From: Acidimicrobiales bacterium
GTDB taxonomy: Bacteria; Actinomycetota; Acidimicrobiia; Acidimicrobiales; MedAcidi-G1
Assembly (NCBI GenBank): GCA_014237715.1
Contig: JAAZZG010000003.1
Location: forward strand, 195,291 to 259,290
Direction: 5' to 3'
Length of the DNA: 64,000 nucleotides
The translations under genes and the position numbers were made by a program. Position 1 is the stretch's first letter. Each line of letters begins with the position of its first letter. The notes under the pieces were generated by a model. That model was not told where the DNA came from, searched no databases, and saw nothing but the letters and a program-made list of their open reading frames with translations. Positions 17,132 to 26,021 of the stretch are shown piece after piece.

Positions 17132-17773
17132 GTGGGACGACCAAGGTCAATCAAGGGACGGGCCGCCGAGGCACATCGCCGGCTGGGCGATGAGTACCCG
17201 GGTGCCGAATGTGAGCTGAATCATGAGAATCCGTTCCAGCTTCTGGCCGCCACCATCCTCTCTGCCCAGTGCACCGACAAGCGGGTGAACATGGTGACGC
17301 CCGCCTTGTTTGCCGCATACCCGGAGCCGGTTGACCTGGCTGGGGCGGTGCCCCATGAACTGCAGGAGATCGTCCGTTCCACCGGCTTCTACGCCAACAA
17401 GGCGAAGAGCCTGTTGGGTATGGCCCAGCGCCTCGTAGAAGTATTCGATTCGGAGGTTCCGTCGTCGATGACCGACCTGACGTCGCTGCCCGGGGTGGGG
17501 CGCAAGACGGCCAATGTGGTCCGCAGCGTGGCCCTCGACCTGCCCGGCCTACCGGTGGATACTCATGTGGGACGACTCTCGCGGCGGCTGGGGTTGACGA
17601 CGGAGACGGATCCGGTGAAGGTCGAGATGGAGCTGAATCCGATGGTGCCCGCGGCTCAGAGGGGAGAGTTCAGCCTCCGCCTGATTCTGCACGGGCGTCG
17701 GGTCTGTCCGAGCCGAAAGCCCCGGTGTGGGGAGTGTGTGCTCCAGGACTTCTGTCCCGCCGCCCACATCTGA
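17132..17773 (+). CDS. nth: Endonuclease III
   Basis: A 213-residue DNA glycosylase/AP lyase for oxidised pyrimidines in base-excision repair. The helix-hairpin-helix is LPGVGRKTANVV with catalytic Lys125, and the catalytic Asp is Asp143 in VDTHVGR. The [4Fe-4S] cluster ligands are Cys192, Cys199, Cys202 and Cys208 in the normal C-x6-C-x2-C-x5-C spacing. The GTG start is supported by a leaderless -10 box. It is divergent from mshD with only 26 bases between starts. Confidence 0.95.
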   Translation: MGRPRSIKGRAAEAHRRLGDEYPGAECELNHENPFQLLAATILSAQCTDKRVNMVTPALFAAYPEPVDLAGAVPHELQEIVRSTGFYANKAKSLLGMAQRLVEVFDSEVPSSMTDLTSLPGVGRKTANVVRSVALDLPGLPVDTHVGRLSRRLGLTTETDPVKVEMELNPMVPAAQRGEFSLRLILHGRRVCPSRKPRCGECVLQDFCPAAHI

Positions 17774-17917
17774 TTCCGCCGGAAACGGGCATGACAGACG
17801 TCACTCGGAAATAGGGACCAGAACCCGTTCTGCCCATCCTTCCGGTGGTGTACGTTCACTCCGCCGGGTCCCGCCACCCGGCTTAGCGAGGAGAGGGTTC
17901 CCGCCACCCGCCTTGCC

Positions 17918-17945
17918 CGTTCGGCGCCCCTCGGGGCGCCGAACG
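17918..17945. terminator. Strong hairpin, probably a bidirectional terminator
   Basis: A perfect 13-base inverted repeat (CGTTCGGCGCCCC and its complement) around a two-base centre, followed on the plus strand by ACATTTTGG. It lies between nth (plus) and the small coiled-coil gene (minus) and could serve both. A weaker hairpin (CCGGGT/ACCCGG) is at 17864-17881. Confidence 0.7.
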
Positions 17946-17971
17946 ACATTTTGGGGCCGGTTTCGAATTCC

Positions 17972-18184
17972 TCAGGCTCGTCGAGCCCGGGCCAGTTCCC
18001 GCAGGGCGCCACGTAGGTGGCGTTCCACTTCGTGGAGGCCCGACCGGTCCCTGGCCTCTTCATCAGTCGAGGTGGTACTGAAGGCCGCCAGTTCCTCGAT
18101 CCGTCGAGTGAGGGCTTCGAGCTGGCTGGCCAACGACGAGAGCTCAGCGTCCACCCGGGCTTCGTTCGATTCGGATCCGTCCAT
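17972..18184 (-). CDS. Small predicted coiled-coil protein
   Basis: A 70-residue, highly charged protein with a helical heptad-like stretch (LSSLASQLEALTRRIEELAAF) and an Arg-rich C-terminus (ELARARRA). I do not recognise it. The frame stays open far upstream to 18565, but that part is the complement of hisD; the ATG at 18184 is the last reasonable start. No leaderless -10 box or ribosome site is obvious. A terminator hairpin lies 26 bases downstream. It is probably a real small gene divergent from hisD, but this is not certain. Confidence 0.5.
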   Translation of the reverse strand: MDGSESNEARVDAELSSLASQLEALTRRIEELAAFSTTSTDEEARDRSGLHEVERHLRGALRELARARRA

Positions 18185-18244
18185 ACACGCGAGTCTGGCC
18201 GACTCCGGTTTGAAACCCCAGCCGAGGCCCCGGGTGGTGGCCGG

Positions 18245-18250
18245 TAGCGT
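18245..18250 (+). promoter_or_regulatory. -10 box, leaderless promoter of the his operon
   Basis: TAGCGT, six bases before the hisD GTG at 18257. No attenuator or leader peptide fits in front of it. Confidence 0.55.
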
Positions 18251-18256
18251 GGCGGC

Positions 18257-19588
18257 GTGCTCCGACGATTCGATCTTCGAGGGGATCTGCCCGGTTCTTC
18301 TGCGGATCTGCGGGCCGCCCTGCCCCGACCCGATCTGGGGGGTCCGGGCTCTGAAGGTGCTGTCCTGAGTGCCGTGCGGACCATTCTCGACGACGTTAAG
18401 GCCCGTGGTGACGAGGCTGTACGCGAGTTGACGTCCCGGTTCGACGGCGCTGAACCGACGGCCATCCAGGTCGATCCGGTCGAGGTAGCCGCCGCCCTGG
18501 ACCGCATCGACCCCGTCCTCCGCACTGCGTTGGAGGTAGCCGCAGAAGCTATCCAGCGTCATCACGTGGGTCAGGTCCGTTCCGAGTACAGGACTGAGGA
18601 TGCCGGTCTCGTGGTGCGCTCAGTCAGTCGCCCTGTGGAACGTGCGGGCTGCTATGTCCCGGGAGGGCGGGCCGCGTATCCCTCGACCGTTCTCATGACC
18701 GCCGTTCCGGCCCGGGTGGCCGGTGTCGACGAGGTCGTGGTGTGCGTACCCCCGGACCCGGATGGCCGCGTCGCAGAGGTAACCCTGGCGGCAGCCGCGG
18801 TGGCCGGGGTGGACGCCGTCTACGCGGTGGGTGGCGCCCAGGCCGTGGCCGCCATGGCCTTCGGTACCGAGTCGATCCCCCCGGTCGATGTCATCGTCGG
18901 TCCGGGAAACGTGTACGTGGCCCTGGCCAAGCGCGAGGTTGCCGGTCTGGTCGGCGTACCTTCGGCCTTCGCCGGTCCGTCGGAGGTCGTGGTGGTGGCC
19001 GATGCGACCGTTCCTGCCAGTTTCGTCGCCATTGACATTGTCGTACAGGCCGAACACGGGCCAGACGGGCTGGCCTGGTTGATCACCTGGGACGAGGCAG
19101 TGGCCGACGCCGTGGATGCCGAGGTGTCGCGCATCGTCGAGGCCTCGCCGCGACGCGACGACGTGACGGCCACGTTGGCCTCTGCCGGCTGGGTGGTCCT
19201 GGTCGACGGTCCAAACGAGGCACTGGCGGTGTCGGATGCCATTGCTCCCGAGCACCTTCAGTTGATGGTCGATGATGCCGAGTCGTTAGCCGACCGGGTC
19301 CGCCACGCGGGAGCGGTCTTCTGTGGTCCATGGTCTCCGGCCTCGCTTGGCGACTACGTGGCCGGTCCCAGCCACGTCCTCCCCACCGCCGGTACCGCAC
19401 GCTTCTCGGGCGCCCTCACGGTTGCCGACTTCACCAAAGAGGTCCACATCGTGACCGCCGATCGGGGCGCCCTTGAACGACTGGCGCCCCACGTGGCGGC
19501 GCTGGCCGACGCCGAGGGCCTCGATGCTCACGCCGCATCCGTCCAGATCCGAACCCGTCACCGTCTGGGCACCAGCCACGATGTCTGA
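18257..19588 (+). CDS. hisD: Histidinol dehydrogenase
   Basis: A 443-residue zinc-dependent NAD enzyme that oxidises L-histidinol to histidine, the last step of histidine synthesis. Visible are RAGCYVPGGRAAYPSTVLM, VIVGPGNVYVA, FAGPSEVVV, EHLQL and LPTAGTARFSGALTVADF, the conserved order for this family. It is first in the cluster hisD-hisC-hisB-hisH-hisA-hisF. The GTG start has a TAGCGT -10 box six bases upstream. The stop overlaps the hisC start. Confidence 0.96.
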   Translation: MLRRFDLRGDLPGSSADLRAALPRPDLGGPGSEGAVLSAVRTILDDVKARGDEAVRELTSRFDGAEPTAIQVDPVEVAAALDRIDPVLRTALEVAAEAIQRHHVGQVRSEYRTEDAGLVVRSVSRPVERAGCYVPGGRAAYPSTVLMTAVPARVAGVDEVVVCVPPDPDGRVAEVTLAAAAVAGVDAVYAVGGAQAVAAMAFGTESIPPVDVIVGPGNVYVALAKREVAGLVGVPSAFAGPSEVVVVADATVPASFVAIDIVVQAEHGPDGLAWLITWDEAVADAVDAEVSRIVEASPRRDDVTATLASAGWVVLVDGPNEALAVSDAIAPEHLQLMVDDAESLADRVRHAGAVFCGPWSPASLGDYVAGPSHVLPTAGTARFSGALTVADFTKEVHIVTADRGALERLAPHVAALADAEGLDAHAASVQIRTRHRLGTSHDV

Positions 19589-20705
19589 GTTCGTACAGCC
19601 CCTGGCCCGCGACGGTGTGGTGAGCATGGAGGGTTATCACTCGCCTCAGGTTGACGTCGCCGTCCGCCTCAACACCAACGAGTCGCCGGTGCCTCCACCC
19701 GAGGGATTCAGCGCGGCAGTGGCTGTAGCGGCCACCGAACTGTCCTGGAACCGCTATCCAGACCGTCACGCCACGGCGCTACGGTCCGCCCTGGCCGAAG
19801 CCCATGGGGTAACCCCGATGCAGGTCTTCGCTGCCAACGGCTCCAACGAAGTCCTCCAGAGCCTGCTGCTGGCCTACGGCGGCCCAGGTCGATCTGCTGC
19901 GGTGTTCGAGCCGACGTACGCCATGTACGCCCAGATCGCCCGCACCACAGGGACCGACGTTCTTCGAGGCACCCGTGACGCCGACCACCGACTGGTCTCC
20001 GATGACGTCATGGCGCTGGTGGCCGACGAGCAACCGGCGCTGGTCTTCCTGTGTTCGCCCAACAACCCGACGGGTACCGTGGACCCGGTCGGATTGGTGG
20101 CCGACCTGGTGGATGTGGCAGCTGGCTACGGGGGCCTGGTGGTTGTCGACGAGGCATACGGACAGTTCGCCTCGACGAGTGCCGTGGATCTGTTGGCCGA
20201 GGACCGCCCGCTGGTTGTGAGCCGGACCTTCTCCAAGACATGGGCCATGGCCGGGGCGAGGCTGGGCTATCTCCTGGCCCCGACCTGGTGCGTGGCTGAA
20301 CTCGACAAGGTGGTCCTGCCATACCACCTTGATGCCTTTAAGCAGGCCGTCGGGATCCTGGCCCTCGAGCACCGGGCGGCTATGGACGATCGGGTCGCCC
20401 AACTGGTGGCTGACCGGAACCGGATGGCCGCCGCCCTCGACGTCCTACCGGTCACAGCGTGGCCATCGGAGGCGAACTTCATCCTGTTCCGACCGGACAC
20501 CCGGTCGGGTCGAGACGTCTGGCAGGCCCTGGTCGACCGCTCAGTTCTCGTCCGGGATTTCACCAACATGGTTGGAATCCAGGGGTGCCTCCGGGTCACC
20601 ATCGGGACGACCGACGAAAATGATCGTTTCATCGAGGCCCTGGGGCAGATCCTGGGTGGGTCCCTCGCTGAAGCACCTCACGAACCAGACACCGAAGGGG
20701 ACTGA
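19581..20705 (+). CDS. hisC: Histidinol-phosphate aminotransferase
   Basis: A 374-residue PLP enzyme converting imidazole acetol phosphate to histidinol phosphate. The fold type I signature includes NGSNEVLQ, SPNNPTGT, VDEAYGQF and the PLP lysine in SRTFSKTWAMAGARLGY. The ATG at 19581 overlaps the hisD stop by eight bases, which indicates coupling; a longer frame from 19473 lies inside hisD and was rejected. hisB begins one base after the stop. Confidence 0.95.
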   Translation: MSEFVQPLARDGVVSMEGYHSPQVDVAVRLNTNESPVPPPEGFSAAVAVAATELSWNRYPDRHATALRSALAEAHGVTPMQVFAANGSNEVLQSLLLAYGGPGRSAAVFEPTYAMYAQIARTTGTDVLRGTRDADHRLVSDDVMALVADEQPALVFLCSPNNPTGTVDPVGLVADLVDVAAGYGGLVVVDEAYGQFASTSAVDLLAEDRPLVVSRTFSKTWAMAGARLGYLLAPTWCVAELDKVVLPYHLDAFKQAVGILALEHRAAMDDRVAQLVADRNRMAAALDVLPVTAWPSEANFILFRPDTRSGRDVWQALVDRSVLVRDFTNMVGIQGCLRVTIGTTDENDRFIEALGQILGGSLAEAPHEPDTEGD

Positions 20706-20706
20706 C

Positions 20707-21303
20707 ATGGCACGTACCGGAAGCCGCCAGCGCACGACGAAGGAGACGGCCATCTCCGTCGAGATCGACCTGGACCGCATGGTGGTGGCCGACGTTTCGG
20801 CATCGACTGGCATCCCGTTTTTTGATCACATGCTCGACCAGCTGGGCCGCCATGGGGGCTTCGGCCTGCGGGTCTCCTGTGACGGCGATCTGAACATCGA
20901 CGCCCACCACACCGTGGAAGACGTCGGCATCGCCCTGGGTGAGGCCTTCGCTGATGCGCTGGGCGACAAGGCGGGCGTTAGGCGTTTCGCCTCGATCCGA
21001 GTGCCGCTCGATGAGGCGCTGGTCGACGTGGCCCTCGACCTGTCGGGGCGTCCGTACCTCCACCACGATGTCGAGTTTCCCGGTGAGAAGATCCTCGGCG
21101 ACCCGCCGTTCGACCCACAGTTGATGGAGGAGTTCTGGCGGGCATTCACGGTGGCGGCCCGCATTACTTTGCACCTCACGGTGGTGCGCGGAAAGAACAC
21201 CCACCACATCGTGGAGGCCTCCTTTAAGGGCGTGGCCCGAGCCCTGCGCGATGCTGTGCGGATCGATGGTGGCGACGTGCCGTCCACCAAGGGCAGCCTG
21301 TGA
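20707..21303 (+). CDS. hisB: Imidazoleglycerol-phosphate dehydratase
   Basis: A 198-residue manganese enzyme, monofunctional as in other Actinobacteria (no phosphatase domain). The metal-binding motifs FFDHMLDQLGRHG, DAHHTVEDVGIALG and the C-terminal KNTHHIVEASFKGVARALRDA are present. The ATG at 20707 gives the usual length. The last codons overlap the hisH start (GTGA at 21300-21303). Confidence 0.96.
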   Translation: MARTGSRQRTTKETAISVEIDLDRMVVADVSASTGIPFFDHMLDQLGRHGGFGLRVSCDGDLNIDAHHTVEDVGIALGEAFADALGDKAGVRRFASIRVPLDEALVDVALDLSGRPYLHHDVEFPGEKILGDPPFDPQLMEEFWRAFTVAARITLHLTVVRGKNTHHIVEASFKGVARALRDAVRIDGGDVPSTKGSL

Positions 21304-21968
21304 CCCGACCCGACGGGGCCGCCTCCCCGGTACGGACAGGCCCCCTCCTGGCCGTTCTGGACTACGGAATCGGCAACCTGCGATCAGCCCAAAAGGCCCT
21401 CCAAAGGGTGGGCGCCGATGCCCGTCTGACCAGCGACCCCGACGAGGTCGCGGCGGCTGACGGATTGGTACTGCCCGGCGTGGGGGCGTTTGGACGTTGC
21501 ATTGAGGCACTGCGGGCTGCGGGTCTCTGGGAGACGGCGATGGAAGCGGCCAGCGAAGCCGCGGCAGGGACCGGGCGACCGTTCCTGGGAGTCTGCGTGG
21601 GACTCCAGATGCTCCACGAGACGAGTGCGGAGTCACCTGGCGTGGCCGGTCTCGGCGTATTGCCCGGTGAGGTGACGCTGTTGTCCGATGCCGTGAAGCG
21701 ACCCCAGATGCAGTGGAACCGCCTGGACAAGAACGGAACCGATAAGCATCCGATGCTGGACGGTCTGGGTGACGACCCGTGGACCTACTTCGTGCACAGT
21801 TATGCCGCACCGGTCGGACCCGACACGGTGGCCACATGCACTTACGGCGATGAGGTCTGTGCGGCCGAAGCTCGGAGCCTGCTCTGGGCGTGCCAGTTCC
21901 ACCCGGAGAAGTCCTCAGCCACAGGCCTCCGAGTACTGGAGAACTTTGTGGGTCTGGTCGCCAGATGA
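21300..21968 (+). CDS. hisH: Imidazole glycerol phosphate synthase, glutaminase subunit
   Basis: A 222-residue class I glutamine amidotransferase that supplies ammonia to HisF. The nucleophile is Cys99 in LGVCVGLQ, and the His-Glu pair is His201 and Glu203 in FHPEKSS. PGVGAFG forms the oxyanion region. It has a roughly 15-residue N-terminal extension before LAVLDYGIGN. The GTG start overlaps the hisB stop and the end overlaps hisA (ATGA). Confidence 0.94.
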   Translation: MTRPDGAASPVRTGPLLAVLDYGIGNLRSAQKALQRVGADARLTSDPDEVAAADGLVLPGVGAFGRCIEALRAAGLWETAMEAASEAAAGTGRPFLGVCVGLQMLHETSAESPGVAGLGVLPGEVTLLSDAVKRPQMQWNRLDKNGTDKHPMLDGLGDDPWTYFVHSYAAPVGPDTVATCTYGDEVCAAEARSLLWACQFHPEKSSATGLRVLENFVGLVAR

Positions 21969-22732
21969 GTACACCCGCGCTGTTCCCGGCCATCGACCTA
22001 CGTGCTGGTCGCTGCGTGCGCCTCATGCAGGGCGACTACGACCGGGAGACCGTGTACGGCGAGGATCCCGTCGCCCAGGCCCTGGCCTTCCAGGAGGCGG
22101 GCGCCGACTGGGTCCACGTGGTGGACCTCGACGCCGCCCGGACTGGTGACCCGGTAAACCGGCCGGTAGTCGCCGCGGTGGCCGCCGCGCTCGACGTGCC
22201 CGTCCAGACCGGTGGGGGCGTCCGGTCGGTCGCTGATGCTCGGGACCTGTTCGACGCCGGGGTGTTCCGGGTGGTACTGGGCACCGCAGCGGTCGAGGAC
22301 CCGGACCTCGTGACTGCGGTGGCCGATCATGGCCCGGTGGCCGTCGGGCTCGACGTGTGGGGCGACGAGGTGGCTGTCCGGGGCTGGACCGAGGGCAGCG
22401 GTCTGAAGCTCGGCGATGCGTTGATCCGGTATTCGGACCTGGGGACCGCGGCCTTCGTCATCACCCGGATCGAACGTGACGGCACGCTCGAAGGCCCTGA
22501 TGTGGACGGGCTGGCCGCCGTACTAGCTGCCACCAGCGTCGACGTGGTGGCCTCAGGTGGTGTGGGCCGCCCCAGCGACCTAGCTGACTTGGCGGCTCTC
22601 GACGTGGACGGCCGCCGCATAGCGGGGATCATCCTCGGACGGGCGCTCTACGAGGGCACCGTTGACCTCGCCGAGGCCGTCCGGCAACTTTCGGAGGGTC
22701 CGTCGGGCCACCTGGCAGGGAATCAGGCCTGA
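21965..22732 (+). CDS. hisA: ProFAR isomerase
   Basis: A 255-residue (beta-alpha)8 barrel that opens the ring of ProFAR by an Amadori rearrangement. The catalytic Asp11 lies in [14 protein letters not shown], with [14 protein letters not shown] and ASGGVG as phosphate-binding loops. In many Actinobacteria this protein is PriA and also replaces TrpF. Here a separate trpF occurs at 29892, so a single role is more likely. The ATG at 21965 overlaps the hisH stop. Confidence 0.93.
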   Translation: MSTPALFPAIDLRAGRCVRLMQGDYDRETVYGEDPVAQALAFQEAGADWVHVVDLDAARTGDPVNRPVVAAVAAALDVPVQTGGGVRSVADARDLFDAGVFRVVLGTAAVEDPDLVTAVADHGPVAVGLDVWGDEVAVRGWTEGSGLKLGDALIRYSDLGTAAFVITRIERDGTLEGPDVDGLAAVLAATSVDVVASGGVGRPSDLADLAALDVDGRRIAGIILGRALYEGTVDLAEAVRQLSEGPSGHLAGNQA

Positions 22733-22734
22733 CC

Positions 22735-23520
22735 GTGGAGACCGTGCGTATCGTCCCTTGTCTGGACGTCGACAACGGCCGGGTGGTCAAGGGCGTGAAC
22801 TTCGTGGGTCTACGCGATGCCGGTGACCCGGTGGAGCTGGCGGCCCGCTACGACAGCGAGGGCGCCGACGAACTCGTGTTCCTGGACATCACAGCGTCTT
22901 CCGATGCCCGGGAGACCACCTTGGACATGGTTCGCCGCGTGGCCGAGGAGGTGTTCATCCCGTTCACCGTCGGTGGGGGTATCAGGACGGTCGAGGACGC
23001 CCGGGGGATCCTGCGGGCCGGCGCTGACAAGGTCTCGGTCAACACGGCTGCTGTCGATCGCTCTGAACTCGTCGGTGAGTTGGCCGCTGAGTTCGGGAGC
23101 CAGTGCGTGGTGGTGGCCGTGGATGCCCGACGGGCCGGACCGGATTTCGGGGCTGCTACCAGCGGGTTCGAGGTGTTCACTCATGGCGGTCGGATGTCGA
23201 CCGGATGGGACCTCGTGGCCTGGATTACCGAGGTCGTTGACCGGGGAGCCGGCGAGATCCTGCTGACGTCCATGGACCGTGACGGCACCCGTGACGGCTT
23301 CGATGTCGAGATGCTCCGGACCGTGGGCGACGTGGCCACCGTGCCACTGATCGCCAGCGGCGGCGTCGGAAACCTCGATCACCTGGTGGCCGGAGCAGTA
23401 GACGGTGGTGCCAATGCCGTACTGGCCGCCTCAATCTTCCACTTCGGGGAATACACGGTGGCCGAGGCGAAGGCCCACCTGGCAGCGGCCGGTGTGACCG
23501 TTCGGCCCGTGACCCGTTGA
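22735..23520 (+). CDS. hisF: Imidazole glycerol phosphate synthase, cyclase subunit
   Basis: A 261-residue barrel enzyme that uses ammonia from HisH to form imidazole glycerol phosphate and AICAR. Visible are [20 protein letters not shown] with Asp11, [16 protein letters not shown] and ASGGVGN. The GTG at 22735 follows the hisA stop by two bases; a second in-frame GTG at 22744 is possible. hisG and hisE are not in this window. Confidence 0.95.
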   Translation: METVRIVPCLDVDNGRVVKGVNFVGLRDAGDPVELAARYDSEGADELVFLDITASSDARETTLDMVRRVAEEVFIPFTVGGGIRTVEDARGILRAGADKVSVNTAAVDRSELVGELAAEFGSQCVVVAVDARRAGPDFGAATSGFEVFTHGGRMSTGWDLVAWITEVVDRGAGEILLTSMDRDGTRDGFDVEMLRTVGDVATVPLIASGGVGNLDHLVAGAVDGGANAVLAASIFHFGEYTVAEAKAHLAAAGVTVRPVTR

Positions 23521-23529
23521 CCGCGCCGT

Positions 23530-23535
23530 TACCGT
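23530..23535 (+). promoter_or_regulatory. -10 box, leaderless promoter of the GroES-like gene
   Basis: TACCGT, seven bases before the GTG at 23543. It decides between several possible starts. Confidence 0.5.
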
Positions 23536-23542
23536 GCACCTT

Positions 23543-23944
23543 GTGAACACGCAGAAGACCTCGTCCGGCCAGTCTCTAGAGAGAGGCTCCTCAGACGGCA
23601 ACGGTGTAATGCCCGGCCCGTCGGATCACGAGGGCCTCCCCATCAAGATGCTCAACGACCGCATCCTCGTGCGAACCGACTCCGAGGAGGGGGAGCGTCG
23701 CTCCACCGGCGGCATCCTCATCCCGGCCACTGCCCAGGTGGGGAAGCGTCTGGCCTGGGCCCAGGTGGTGGCCGCCGGTCCCAACGTTCGTGCCATGGAA
23801 GTAGGCGACCAGGTGCTGTTCAACCCGGAGGACCGCTACGAGGTTGAGGTTCGGGGACACGACTACATCATTCTCCGGGAGCGCGACGTCCACGCGGTGG
23901 CTGCCCAGCGCCTCGAAGAGGGAAGCACAGGCCTGTATCTGTAG
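23543..23944 (+). CDS. GroES-like co-chaperonin with N-terminal extension
   Basis: A 133-residue protein whose last 95 or so residues match the Cpn10 fold: MLNDRILVRTDSEEGERRSTGGILIP, then VVAAGP, VGDQVLF and DYIILRERDVHAV. GroES caps GroEL and assists folding in the cytoplasm. It is odd in two ways: no groEL follows, and about 37 polar residues precede the domain. If translation began at the ATG at 23609 the extension would shrink to about 15 residues. The GTG at 23543 is chosen because of its -10 box. It may be a second, specialised GroES or an unrelated user of the fold. Confidence 0.75.
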   Translation: MNTQKTSSGQSLERGSSDGNGVMPGPSDHEGLPIKMLNDRILVRTDSEEGERRSTGGILIPATAQVGKRLAWAQVVAAGPNVRAMEVGDQVLFNPEDRYEVEVRGHDYIILRERDVHAVAAQRLEEGSTGLYL

Positions 23945-24023
23945 CGGGAACGGGTAACCGGGTCCGACGGTTTGCCTCCGACGGCGAATTGAAACACGGA
24001 CCGTCAGCGCAAGGGGGCGACCG

Positions 24024-24029
24024 TAGGCT
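24024..24029 (+). promoter_or_regulatory. -10 box, leaderless promoter of hisI-trpE
   Basis: TAGGCT, seven bases before the hisI ATG at 24037. Confidence 0.5.
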
Positions 24030-24036
24030 GACCCCC

Positions 24037-24444
24037 ATGCCTCCCGCTCCCTCCACCATCGAGTCGACCCCCATTGCTGCGACGGCTGAACAGTTGGAGG
24101 GCGTGACCTTCAACGAGGACGGCCTGGTGCCGGCCATTGTCCAGGAGGAGCACACTGGGCGGATCCTGATGATGGCGTGGATGAACGCCGACTCCCTGCG
24201 CGAGACCATGACCACCGGTAGGACCTGGTTCTGGAGCCGCAGTCGCCGCGAATACTGGTGCAAGGGCGAGACCTCAGGCGATCGCCAGTACGTCCGTGAG
24301 GCGTACTACGACTGCGACGCCGACACTCTGCTCTTCGTGGTCGAACAGGAGGGGAAGGGCGCCTGCCACACGGGCGAGTACAGCTGCTTCTTCCGTCCGT
24401 TCGGACCGGAGGCCGTGTCAAACGCGGTCGTCGACGCTGGCTGA
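24037..24444 (+). CDS. hisI: Phosphoribosyl-AMP cyclohydrolase
   Basis: A 135-residue zinc enzyme that opens the adenine ring of PR-AMP in histidine synthesis. The signature WFWSRSRREYWCKGETSG is followed by DCDADTLLF and a cysteine pair in KGACHTGEYSCFF that binds zinc. No HisE domain is fused. The ATG at 24037 fits the leaderless -10 box. The trpE gene begins 16 bases after the stop, linking histidine and tryptophan synthesis in one transcript. Confidence 0.94.
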   Translation: MPPAPSTIESTPIAATAEQLEGVTFNEDGLVPAIVQEEHTGRILMMAWMNADSLRETMTTGRTWFWSRSRREYWCKGETSGDRQYVREAYYDCDADTLLFVVEQEGKGACHTGEYSCFFRPFGPEAVSNAVVDAG

Positions 24445-24460
24445 TCCAGCGACCCATCCT

Positions 24461-25999
24461 GTGATCAGCCCCGATCGCGAGGAATTTCGGGCGCTAGCGC
24501 GCGGCCATGCCGTCGTGCCTGTTTGGCGCGAGTTGCTGGCCGATCTGACCACCCCGGTCTCCCTGTACGCCCGTTGCGTGGGTGACGGCGAGGGCTTCCT
24601 GCTCGAAAGCGTCGACCGGGGTGAGACCTGGGGCCGGTGGTCATTCATCGGCCGCAACCCGTCGCTCACCCTTACCTCCCATGGCGCCGGGGGCGACCTA
24701 GACGTCAGCGGTGACCTTCCGGCGGGGATCCGTACCGACGCCGGGATGCTGGCCGCTCTCGAAGATCTCCTGGCGCACTTTCGATCGCCGACCATCGAGG
24801 ATCTTCCTCCGCTACACGGGGGCCTCATGGGCTACCTGGGTTATGACGTCGTGCGCGAGGTGGAACATCTTCCCGACGTGCCGCCCGACGACCGGGGCTT
24901 CCCCGACGGGGTCATGTCGGTCATCGGTGAGATGGTGGCCATCGACCACTGGCGCCAACGGGCCGTCTTGCTTGTCAACGTGGTGGTGCCCGAGCTCACC
25001 GGCGACGAGGCGGCCGATAATGCAGTACTGGACGCCGCCTACGACGAGGCGGCGTTCCGGCTCGACCAGCTGGCATCCGACGGAGCCCGGCCGCTCGATG
25101 AACCCCTGATGGCGCCGCCCGATCCCTCTGACGAACCGCCCGAGGTGACCTCCACCATGGGTGCCGACCTGTACAAGGTCGCAGTGGAGGTTGCACGGGA
25201 GCACATTTTGGCTGGCGACGTGTTCCAGGTCGTCCTGTCACAACGTTTCGACGTGGAGCTCGATGCTGAGCCCTACGACGTGTACCGGGTGCTCCGGCAG
25301 GTGAACCCGAGCCCCTACATGTACTTCCTGCGTTACGAGGACCTCACCGTGGTGGGGGCCTCGCCCGAGCCCATGGTTCAGTTACTCGACGGTCGGGTTG
25401 TGTCACGGCCCATTGCCGGCACCCGTCGTCGGGGCCGCAACGATGTCGACGATCGCCGGATGGCCGCCGAATTGGCCGAGGACCCCAAGGAGGTGGCCGA
25501 GCACGTGATGCTCGTCGACCTGGCCCGAAACGACGTGGGTCGGGTCGTGGCCTTCGGCTCCGAAGAGGTCGAGGAGATGATGACGCTGGAGCGTTACAGC
25601 CACGTCATGCACCTCACTAGTCAGGTTGCCGGCGAATTGGCTGAAGGCTGCACCCCGATCGACGTCCTTCGGGCCACCCTGCCCGCCGGCACGGTTTCTG
25701 GTGCCCCCAAAGTGAGGGCCATGGAGATCATCGACGCCCTCGAGCCGGTCAAGCGGGGTCCCTATGCGGGCATCGTCGGTTACTTCGATTTCACCGGCAA
25801 CATCGACACGGCCATTGCCATCCGTACCATGTTCGTCCGTGACGGAATCGCCTCAGTCCAGGCCGGAGCGGGGATCGTGGCTGACAGTGTCCCAGAACTC
25901 GAGCACCTGGAATGCCAGAACAAGGCCCGGGCGCTGCTGTCGACCATTCCGGCTGCCCGTCGGATGACAGCGGCCCGTCGTGCTGCCAGCGACGGTTGA
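24461..25999 (+). CDS. trpE: Anthranilate synthase component I
   Basis: A 512-residue chorismate-utilising enzyme, the first committed step of tryptophan synthesis. It has the N-terminal domain with an LLES feedback-site motif (FLLESVDRGE), then the catalytic domain: PSPYMYFLRYED, PIAGTRRRG, VDLARNDVGRV, PAGTVSGAPKVRAMEII and AGAGIVADS. The GTG at 24461 gives full length; no other start fits the N-terminal domain. The partner trpG and trpD are not in the window. It ends overlapping the ygfZ region closely. Confidence 0.94.
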   Translation: MISPDREEFRALARGHAVVPVWRELLADLTTPVSLYARCVGDGEGFLLESVDRGETWGRWSFIGRNPSLTLTSHGAGGDLDVSGDLPAGIRTDAGMLAALEDLLAHFRSPTIEDLPPLHGGLMGYLGYDVVREVEHLPDVPPDDRGFPDGVMSVIGEMVAIDHWRQRAVLLVNVVVPELTGDEAADNAVLDAAYDEAAFRLDQLASDGARPLDEPLMAPPDPSDEPPEVTSTMGADLYKVAVEVAREHILAGDVFQVVLSQRFDVELDAEPYDVYRVLRQVNPSPYMYFLRYEDLTVVGASPEPMVQLLDGRVVSRPIAGTRRRGRNDVDDRRMAAELAEDPKEVAEHVMLVDLARNDVGRVVAFGSEEVEEMMTLERYSHVMHLTSQVAGELAEGCTPIDVLRATLPAGTVSGAPKVRAMEIIDALEPVKRGPYAGIVGYFDFTGNIDTAIAIRTMFVRDGIASVQAGAGIVADSVPELEHLECQNKARALLSTIPAARRMTAARRAASDG

Positions 26000-26021
26000 C
26001 CTTTCTCATGGGGCCACCGTT

